From Curtobacterium sp. ZW137 (GTDB taxonomy: Bacteria > Actinomycetota > Actinomycetes > Actinomycetales > Microbacteriaceae): a DNA stretch of 64,000 nucleotides. Positions 58,112 to 64,000 of the stretch are shown one piece after another. Location of the stretch: assembly GCF_003762905.1 (NCBI RefSeq), contig NZ_RJKS01000002.1, positions 852,039 through 916,038 of the forward strand, given 5' to 3'. The stretch's first letter is position 1; each line of letters begins with the position of its first letter. The notes beneath the pieces were generated by a model. The model did not search any database, was not told the DNA's origin, and saw only the letters and a list, made by a program, of their open reading frames with translations. Position numbers and translations under genes: made by a program.

Positions 58112-59569
58112 TCAGGCGTCGAGGAGGGGTGCGACGCGCTCGACCGAGCGGTGCGCGGCGGCAGAGGACGACACGAAGCCGATCGCCACGATGAAGGCGC
58201 CGATGCCGACGACGATCCACCACATCGCGTGGGTGGCCACCGCGAAGTCCGCGCCGACGCTGGCCACGGCGCTCGCTCCGGTCACGGTTCCCGCGAGTGC
58301 GACGCCGAGCGAGACCCCGGTCTGGCGACTCGTCGAGGCCACGGCAGCGGCCGAGCCGGCCTGTGCGCGGGGCATCCCGGACACCGCGGTGTTCGTGATC
58401 GGGGCGTTCACCATGCCGAACCCGAAGCCGAACAGCACGAAGGCTGCCACCAGGACCCCCATCGGCGTGTGTGCGTCGATGGTGGTGAGGACGAGCCCGG
58501 CGCCGAGGATGCCGATCCCGGCCAGGACGAGCGGGACCCTGGTGCCGAAGGACCCGACGAGCCGCCCGGACAGCGGCGACACGAGCATCGTCGCGAGGGC
58601 GGCGGGCAGTGTCCAGAGCCCGGCCTCGAACGGGGACATGCCCCGGACCTCCTGCAGGTAGAGCGCGTTGAGGAACAGGAACGCCCCGTTCGCCCCGAAC
58701 GCCACGATCGCGGTGAGGACGGCGGACGAGAACGGGATGCTGCGGAAGAACCGGACGTCGATCAGTGGTTCGTCGCGTCGCCGTTCGACGACGACGAGCA
58801 GCACAAGTGCGGCTGCGGCGACGACGAACAGCCCGAGGGTCCCGACGGAGGTCCAGCCGAGCCGTGGTCCCTCGATCAGCCCGCCGACCAGGGTCGCGAG
58901 TAGCACGATGACGATGCCCTGCCCGAGCGGGTCGAGCCGGCGGGGCTTCGGCGCGCGGGACTCGGGGACGAACAGGAACGTGAGGACGATCGCGGCGATG
59001 CCGATCGGCACGTTGATCCAGAAGATGGCTCGCCAGCCGACGGTGTCGGTGAGGGCACCGCCGACGAGGGGGCCGACGCCCATCGAGACGCCGACGACCG
59101 CACCCCAGACACCCACGGCACGTGCCCGCTCCTTGGCGTCGTCGAACGTGGCCGTGATGATCGACATCGCGACGGGGTTCATCATCGAGCCGCCGACGGC
59201 CTGCACCATCCGGAACACCACGAGCCAGCCGACACTCGGTGCGACCGAGCAGAGCAGCGACCCGACCGAGAACAGTGCGAGGCCGATCTGGAACGTCCGA
59301 CGGCGGCCGATCCGGTCGGCGGTCGAGCCCGAGAGCATCAGCAGGCTGGCGAGCACCAGCGTGTAGGCGTCGATCGTCCACTGCAGGCCGGAGATCGTCG
59401 AGTGGAGTTCCCGGCCGATGGACGGCAGTGCCACGTTCACCACGGTCGCGTCCATCGAGACGATGAACAGGCTCATGCAGCAGACCGCGAGGATCAGGTA
59501 CCGGTGGCGGTACCGCGTCGGGAGCTCCTGGTCGCCCTGGACCGGGCGCCGGACGTCAGTGGAAGCCGT
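58112..59569 (-). CDS. MFS drug:H+ antiporter, DHA2 (EmrB/QacA) family, with a non-standard start
   Basis: 485 residues if begun at ACG 59569. The DHA2 marks are SMDATVVNVALPSIGREL in helix 1, SGSTADRIGRRRTFQIGLAL and GPLVGGALTDTVGWRAIFWI. The first in-frame ATG (59476) lies inside helix 1, whose preceding residues RYRHRYLILAVCC are clearly coded upstream. No ATG, GTG or TTG exists in that stretch. ACG at 59569-59567 stands six bases after AAGGAG and would give MASTDVRRPVQGDQ. The start overlaps the upstream small gene by 14 bases. Confidence 0.83.
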   Translation of the reverse strand, partial: TASTDVRRPVQGDQELPTRYRHRYLILAVCCMSLFIVSMDATVVNVALPSIGRELHSTISGLQWTIDAYTLVLASLLMLSGSTADRIGRRRTFQIGLALFSVGSLLCSVAPSVGWLVVFRMVQAVGGSMMNPVAMSIITATFDDAKERARAVGVWGAVVGVSMGVGPLVGGALTDTVGWRAIFWINVPIGIAAIVLTFLFVPESRAPKPRRLDPLGQGIVIVLLATLVGGLIEGPRLGWTSVGTLGLFVVAAAALVLLVVVERRRDEPLIDVRFFRSIPFSSAVLTAIVAFGANGAFLFLNALYLQEVRGMSPFEAGLWTLPAALATMLVSPLSGRLVGSFGTRVPLVLAGIGILGAGLVLTTIDAHTPMGVLVAAFVLFGFGFGMVNAPITNTAVSGMPRAQAGSAAAVASTSRQTGVSLGVALAGTVTGASAVASVGADFAVATHAMWWIVVGIGAFIVAIGFVSSSAAAHRSVERVAPLLDA

Positions 59570-59819
59570 CGCCGTCTCCTTCGCCCGGGGCCTTGTGCCC
59601 GCCGAGCATGTCGTTGTCGTCCTGGTCGCTCGTCGATGCGAGCTGGAGCATCGCGAGCACCACGACGACCACGATGAACGCGATGCCGAGGAAGATCAGC
59701 GCGAGCGTGACCTCACGCGTCGACAGCAGCACGACGAGTCCGGTGAACACCGCGATGATCGCGGAGATCCCGAGGAGTTCGACCGGGCGCAGGCGGTCAC
59801 GACGGCTGGGGGTGGTCAT
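59556..59819 (-). CDS. small two-helix membrane protein with acidic tail
   Basis: 87 residues. RPVELLGISAIIAVFTGLVV and ALIFLGIAFIVVVVVLAMLQ are two helices; the tail DQDDNDMLGGHKAPGEGDGD is acidic. Function unknown. Its ATG overlaps the stop of the DUF308-like gene (ATGA), and its 3' end contains the AAGGAG that should serve the MFS gene. The three genes form one operon. Confidence 0.75.
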   Translation of the reverse strand: MTTPSRRDRLRPVELLGISAIIAVFTGLVVLLSTREVTLALIFLGIAFIVVVVVLAMLQLASTSDQDDNDMLGGHKAPGEGDGDGFH

Positions 59820-60457
59820 GCGTGTGGTGCTCCGTCCGGGGAGGCCGCCGGAGCAGCCGTCCCCCACTTGTGCGAGAGGCCGGCGATCACGTGGAAGACC
59901 GCCGTGATGGCGAGGTAGGCGCCGAGCAGGCCGACGAGGACGACCGAGGCGTCGAGGGTGCCAGGTACCTGTTCGATGCCGCCGAGCTGCTGCGAGTAGT
60001 CCGGCGGCGTCACGAGGAATGCGATCGCCAGGAGCAGCGTCAGGCCGCCGACGGTCATCCAGTCGCGGGCGAACGGCGACCGACGGCGGGCGCGGATGCC
60101 CTGCGTCAGCTCGAGCGCCCCGGTGAGGACCGCGAACGCGACGACCACGGTGATGAACGCCGGCAGCCCGAGACCGTTGCACGCCACGGCTGCGACACCG
60201 GCGAGGACGCTGATGACCGCCTGGACGAGCGCGGTGCGGCGCGAGCGGCCGTCGTCACGCAGCCGGGTGGCGCTGCCGATGCCGAGGACCGCGCCCTCGA
60301 CGACGGCGAACGCACCGAACAGCAGCAGGCCGTACCCGGCGGCGTGGTTCGACGAGAAGGTGATGACGAGCGCGACGACCGCGGCGGGGACTGCCCGGAG
60401 GATGGGGATCGGCCAGTACCGCGCGCGCTGGTGTGCGTCGGCGACGGAGTCGGACAC
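59816..60457 (-). CDS. DUF308/HdeD-like membrane protein
   Basis: 213 residues, six helices in three similar pairs (AGYGLLLFGAFAVVEGAVLG, then FAVLTGALELTQGIRARRRS). This three-fold helix-pair pattern is that of HdeD/DUF308 proteins, of unclear role in actinobacteria. GTG 60457 is chosen for AGAGG upstream; an ATG at 60475 is possible. TACGAT near 60485 may be the -10. It is the first gene of an operon with the next small protein and the MFS exporter. Confidence 0.75.
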   Translation of the reverse strand: MSDSVADAHQRARYWPIPILRAVPAAVVALVITFSSNHAAGYGLLLFGAFAVVEGAVLGIGSATRLRDDGRSRRTALVQAVISVLAGVAAVACNGLGLPAFITVVVAFAVLTGALELTQGIRARRRSPFARDWMTVGGLTLLLAIAFLVTPPDYSQQLGGIEQVPGTLDASVVLVGLLGAYLAITAVFHVIAGLSHKWGTAAPAASPDGAPHA

Positions 60458-60548
60458 GAGACCTCTTTCGGGCATGCGGATCGTACGATCGATCCTACCG
60501 CCGCCCGGGATGTGCCCCGTCCGTGCACGTGGCCTCGGGACTGAGGAT

Positions 60549-60630
60549 GTTCCGACCTGCACCGACGACCGGGGCCGTCAGCGCAGGTCGGAACAGGAGC
60601 AGGTCGGAACACGAGCAGGTCGAACAGGAC
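60549..60630. repeat. hairpin plus 16-base tandem repeats after the surface-protein gene
   Basis: GTTCCGACCTGC (60549-60560) pairs with GCAGGTCGGAAC (60583-60594). The right arm belongs to a tandem array of a 16-base unit, CAGGTCGGAACAGGAG at 60584-60599, repeated at 60600-60615 with one change and again, one base shorter, at 60616-60630. Confidence 0.7.
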
Positions 60631-60633
60631 GGT

Positions 60634-62589
60634 TCAGTCCACCGGCACGTCGTGCGCGGAAGCCCGGACGCGCCGTCGTGCGACCCACCAGCAGACGCCT
60701 CCTGCTGCGGCGAGCGCCCCGCCCACCGCGGCCACGATCCCGAGGTCGGAGGCACCCGTGTAGGCGAGTGCTCCACCCTGCCCCGGTGCGCCGCCGCCGT
60801 TCCCGACCGGCGCGACGGTGGGTCCGCCGGAGTGCGTCGGCCCCGGGAGCAGACCGCCGTCGTCATCTCCGTCGCCGCCGTCGTCACCGTCCCCGCCGTC
60901 GCCCGGGGCGTCGGGCTCGACGACCTCGATCCCGACGCCGGGCGAGGGGTCACCGCCGTCGGCATCGGTCGGGGATTCCGCCGTGGCCACGTTCACCACG
61001 TCGGAGCCGTCGCCGCGGTACTCCGCGTCGAGGTCCGCGTGGAACCGGAAGGAGCGTTCCTCGTCCGGCGCGAGGTCCGTGTCCAGGTCGCCGCCGCAGG
61101 TCACCCGCTGCCCCTCGGCCGTGCACCCGTCCGGCGAGTCGACGAACGTCAGCGCCTCGGGCAGGTCGTCCACGACGGAGACCGCCCGGGCGAGGGAGGG
61201 ACCACGGTTCCGCGCGGTCACGGTGTACTCGAGACGGTCGCCCGGGTGCACGTCGACCCCCGGCGTGACGGTCTTGTCCGTCTCGAGCTCGGCGGACGCG
61301 GCGACCGGCGCCGTGGCGGTCGAGGTGTTGTCCGACTCGTCGGAGTCGGCGAGGTGCGCAGCGGTGGCGATGGTGGCGGTGCTCGACAGCTCGCCCGTGG
61401 CCCCGGCTTCCAGCGTGCCCTCGATCGTCACGGTGGCCGAGGCCCCACGGTCCAGCGCGAGATCGGTCGCCACGTCGCCGGTGCCGGTCACGTCGCCGGA
61501 GGTCCACCGGACGTCCGAGAGCTGGTCCGGGACGTCGACGGTGAGCGGGCTCGGCGTCGATGCGTTCGCGCCGACGTTCGACGCGGTCACGGTGTAGCTG
61601 ACGCGTTCGCCGGCGACGACGGGCGGCATGTCGTGCTCCACCCGGAGGTCGGCCGGTTGCCGGACGCGGAGGGAGTCGACCTCGTGCACCTCGGCGAAGG
61701 ATCCGGTGGCACCGGCGAAGCCGAGCCGGAGCGTCGGCGGGAGCGGTGCCTGACCGTCGCCGTGCAGGGGGACCCGGTCGAGCACCGTGCGCATGCCGCC
61801 ACCGGCTTCGACCCGGACGGTCGCGGAGAGCTCACCGTCGGCGCCGGGGAGCAGTGTGACGGCGACCTTCCGTGGTGTCGTGCCAGAGGACACCACGCCG
61901 CCGGGTGCCGGGATGCCCCGCACGAAGCGGTAGCCATCGACCCCGTTGCCGGAGCCGCGGATCACGACCGAGTCCTGCGTGGCGCCGGGTCCGCTGTCGT
62001 TGATCGGCAGGGAGAAGTTGCCGTAGTGGTCGAGCGCGAACGCGGCGAACCCGCCGGGGATCCCCGCGACGTCGCACTTGCCCTGCCCCTGGGTCGCCTG
62101 CTTGACGCAGGTGTAGCCGAGGCCCGCTCCGGTCGCGCCGACCCCTGCCGGAGCGGCGCCGTCTGCCAGGTACAGCAGCAGACCGTCGGCGCCGGCGAGG
62201 GGCCCGGTGGAGTACATCGCGTAGTCGAACTCGATCTCGAGTCCGGCGGTGGAGGGGAAGGTGTCCGTCGTCGCCCAGGAGCCCGCCTTGCTCGTGGCGT
62301 CGTCGGTGAGGCGGAGTCGCCCGTCGAGGATCCGGGCGTCACCGCTCAGGACACCGCCGTCAGCGGTGGCGAAGGACTGGTCGTACGGGAAGGCCAGGTC
62401 GGCCGCGGACGCCGACGGGGGTGGCGCGACGAAGGCGGGCGCGGCGAGCAGGGCGAGCGCGCCGAGCGACGTCGTGACCGCGACGCAACGGCGCAGCACC
62501 CGACGACGCGGTGCCAGGGGCACAGGGGCCGGGGGAACAGCGGACGGGTGAACCGGGGCCAGGGAAACAGGGGTGAGTGGATCTGTCAT
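60634..62589 (-). CDS. LAYTG-anchored surface protein with lectin-like and DUF11 domains
   Basis: 651 residues. The N-terminus has RRRVLRRCVAVTTSLGALAL and a signal cleavage region APPPSASA. Residues ~65-300 look like an L-type lectin fold (STAGLEIEFDYAMYS, then DGLLLYLADGAAP). Two DUF11 repeats follow, each with ADLRVEHDM/ELETDKTVTPG starts and SYTVTASNVGANAS-like strands. An acidic Gly/Asp stretch leads to ALAYTGASDLG, a hydrophobic helix and ARRRVRA, a class E sortase signal. It is expected to be wall-linked and to bind glycans or act in adhesion. Confidence 0.87.
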   Translation of the reverse strand: MTDPLTPVSLAPVHPSAVPPAPVPLAPRRRVLRRCVAVTTSLGALALLAAPAFVAPPPSASAADLAFPYDQSFATADGGVLSGDARILDGRLRLTDDATSKAGSWATTDTFPSTAGLEIEFDYAMYSTGPLAGADGLLLYLADGAAPAGVGATGAGLGYTCVKQATQGQGKCDVAGIPGGFAAFALDHYGNFSLPINDSGPGATQDSVVIRGSGNGVDGYRFVRGIPAPGGVVSSGTTPRKVAVTLLPGADGELSATVRVEAGGGMRTVLDRVPLHGDGQAPLPPTLRLGFAGATGSFAEVHEVDSLRVRQPADLRVEHDMPPVVAGERVSYTVTASNVGANASTPSPLTVDVPDQLSDVRWTSGDVTGTGDVATDLALDRGASATVTIEGTLEAGATGELSSTATIATAAHLADSDESDNTSTATAPVAASAELETDKTVTPGVDVHPGDRLEYTVTARNRGPSLARAVSVVDDLPEALTFVDSPDGCTAEGQRVTCGGDLDTDLAPDEERSFRFHADLDAEYRGDGSDVVNVATAESPTDADGGDPSPGVGIEVVEPDAPGDGGDGDDGGDGDDDGGLLPGPTHSGGPTVAPVGNGGGAPGQGGALAYTGASDLGIVAAVGGALAAAGGVCWWVARRRVRASAHDVPVD

Positions 62590-62698
62590 GCCCCGATGGT
62601 CGCGATCGGGACGCCACCACGAGGCGGACCCGGGACGATCTGTGGATCGTCACCCCGAGCCTCCCGGCTGTGGAGGACTCAGCCACCCACCGGGCCGG

Positions 62699-64000
62699 TC
62701 AGGCGACCCAGACCGTCGTCTCCCCCGGCAGCACGCCGTCGCCGAGCGGCCCCGATGCCAGCAACACCGTGCCGGCGGGCATCGGCACGGGGTCCGCGCC
62801 GAAGTTCGTGTACGACCGCCACCCGTCGTGCCGAGCGAAGCCGACGACGCCGTCCGGGGCGTCCACCCACGCCAGGGTCTCGCCGTGCTGCAGCTCCCGC
62901 CGGAGGGCGAACGCCGAGCGGTAGAGCGAGAGCGTCGAGTCGGGTTCGCCGTCCTCCGCCTCGACCGAGGACACGCCGAAGTCCACGGGCTGCGGCAGCT
63001 GCGGCGCCACGTCCCCGAAGCCGAACGAGGGCCCGGACCGGGTCCACGGGATGGGCACCCGGCAGCCGTCGCGCCCCTTCACGGTGTGCCCCGACCGGAG
63101 CCACTTCGGGTCCTGCAGCAGGTCGCGCGGGATCGCCGCCGCCTCGTGCAGGCCGAGCTCCTCGCCCTGGTACGCGTACGACGACCCGGGCAGTGCGAAC
63201 TGCAGCAGCGACGCGGCACGGGCTCGCCGGAGCCCCCGGTCGCGGTCCAGGGCCGGCGAGACCCCGTCGGTCATCAGCCAGGCGTCGGTGTCCGCGTCGT
63301 CGGGCAGTCCGTAGCGGGTGGCGTGCCGGACGACGTCGTGGTTCGAGAGCACCCACGTGCTCGACGCCCCGGACTCCTCCGACATCGCCAGGTTCCGCTC
63401 GATGACGCCCCGGAAGGCGTCGTCCTCGAACGGCGCCTCGAGCAGGTCGAAGTTGAACGCCTGCCCCAGCTCGGTTGGCCGGGCGTAGAGCACGCGACGG
63501 GGTGCCGGTGCCCAGGCCTCGGCGATCGCCGCGCGGGGCGGGTCGTACTCGTCGAGGACGGAGCGCCAGGACGCGAACACCTCGTGGACCTCGTCGCGGT
63601 CGTACAGCGGGTCGGAGCCGTCGAGCGGCAGGTCGTGCTCGTTCGAGGGCCGGTACGGCACCGACAGGTCCTTCGCGAGCCCGTGCGCGACGTCGACGCG
63701 GAACCCGTCCACCCCGCGGTCCGACCAGAAGCGCAGGGTGTCCTCGAAGTCGCTCCGGACTGACAGGTTCGACCAGTCCAGGTCCGGCTGTTCCGGCGCG
63801 AACAGGTGCAGGTACCACTGGCCGTCGGGGACGCGGGTCCAGGCGCTGCCCCCGAAGTTCGACACCCAGTCGCTCGGCGGGAGCGACCCGTCGGGGCCGG
63901 AGCCGTCGCGGAACACGTACCGCGCGCGTTCCACGGACCCGGGGGCCGCGGCGAGCGCGGCGCGGAACCACGCGTGCTCGTCGGAGGTGTGGTTCGGGAC
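62699..64000 (-). CDS. GH13 family alpha-glucosidase / oligo-1,6-glucosidase, 3' part
   Basis: The last 433 residues of a gene that begins beyond the window. It opens with VPNHTSDEHAWFRAALAAAP (the conserved H in region I), then GVDGFRVDVAHGL with the catalytic Asp nucleophile, AAIAEAWAPAPRR with the acid/base Glu, and WVLSNHDVVRHATR with the third carboxylate. It hydrolyses alpha-1,4 or 1,6 glucosidic bonds of maltose-type sugars (transglycosylation as in trehalose synthase is less likely). No signal peptide can be judged. Confidence 0.9.
   Translation of the reverse strand, partial: VPNHTSDEHAWFRAALAAAPGSVERARYVFRDGSGPDGSLPPSDWVSNFGGSAWTRVPDGQWYLHLFAPEQPDLDWSNLSVRSDFEDTLRFWSDRGVDGFRVDVAHGLAKDLSVPYRPSNEHDLPLDGSDPLYDRDEVHEVFASWRSVLDEYDPPRAAIAEAWAPAPRRVLYARPTELGQAFNFDLLEAPFEDDAFRGVIERNLAMSEESGASSTWVLSNHDVVRHATRYGLPDDADTDAWLMTDGVSPALDRDRGLRRARAASLLQFALPGSSYAYQGEELGLHEAAAIPRDLLQDPKWLRSGHTVKGRDGCRVPIPWTRSGPSFGFGDVAPQLPQPVDFGVSSVEAEDGEPDSTLSLYRSAFALRRELQHGETLAWVDAPDGVVGFARHDGWRSYTNFGADPVPMPAGTVLLASGPLGDGVLPGETTVWVA

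Overview
The window is a contiguous piece of a very GC-rich actinobacterial chromosome. Gene content and style suggest a Microbacteriaceae member, and Curtobacterium is my best guess from memory, not from a search. Pointers are a compact carotenoid/isoprenoid locus (crtB, crtE, idi), two CopD-CtaG fusion proteins, LAxTG-type cell-wall sorting signals, a MmsAB-ChvE sugar transporter, frequent GTG starts, 4-base ATGA/GTGA gene overlaps, and many starts preceded by a TAnnnT hexamer 6-7 bases upstream (leaderless mRNA style). I see no insertion sequence, prophage, CRISPR array or rRNA. One tRNA (Gly, CCC) is present.

Layout: 1-1715 isoprenoid/carotenoid genes diverging from a shared promoter. 1798-3608 a secreted protein and a CorA transporter. 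3725-9451 a LacI regulator and a three-gene sugar ABC operon that share a 16-bp operator. 9609-10450 a HepT/HTH-MntA toxin-antitoxin pair. 10531-18869 dcd, a double GNAT protein, CopD-CtaG, a small cluster with a LAFTG peptide, tRNA-Gly, a FAD oxidase and glycerate kinase. 18879-25378 alcohol dehydrogenase, a TetR-controlled SMR efflux pair, a luciferase-like monooxygenase, a PAP2 phosphatase and small membrane proteins. 25540-29069 a PIF1/RecD-like helicase coupled to a second CopD-CtaG. 29263-30571 HU and the zinc-free ribosomal set L28-L33-S14. 30850-36316 a lipase-maturation-factor-like membrane protein, a hydrolase, and a fully overlapping znuA-znuC-znuB-zur zinc operon behind a clear Zur box. 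36437-39526 a GlcNAc/glucose-type PTS (IIC, IIB, IIA) and its GntR regulator. 39683-42990 small genes plus an AbiE-like two-gene module. 42987-47923 a branched-chain 2-oxoacid dehydrogenase operon with an aminotransferase. 47999-50424 a small membrane protein, LMW-PTP and purB. 50498-60457 regulators and exporters (EamA, CDF, two MFS). 60634-64000 a LAYTG-anchored surface protein and the 3' part of a GH13 glucosidase.

The regulatory logic is readable in several places. LacI and mmsA share the operator ATGTGAMCGTKCACAT. The GntR gene and the divergent PTS promoters share GGWCATGACCAGT. The zinc operon carries TGATAACGATTGTCA. The AbiE-like module has a perfect 20-bp palindrome that contains its own -10 box. 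Between genes there is a recurring family of strong hairpins built on GGACGGGAGGC, including two nearly identical 46-48 bp palindromes placed exactly 12 bases after different stop codons. A second family is built on GAATCGCGCGTCGGGGGTCG.

Nothing here is an obviously new multi-gene system. The most unusual points are the dispersed palindrome family, the AbiE-like module whose nucleotidyltransferase seems to have lost the centre of its active site, a HepT toxin lacking its R-x4-H motif residues, an MFS exporter whose only well-placed start is ACG, and a small frameshifted gene before a TIGR01777-type oxidoreductase.
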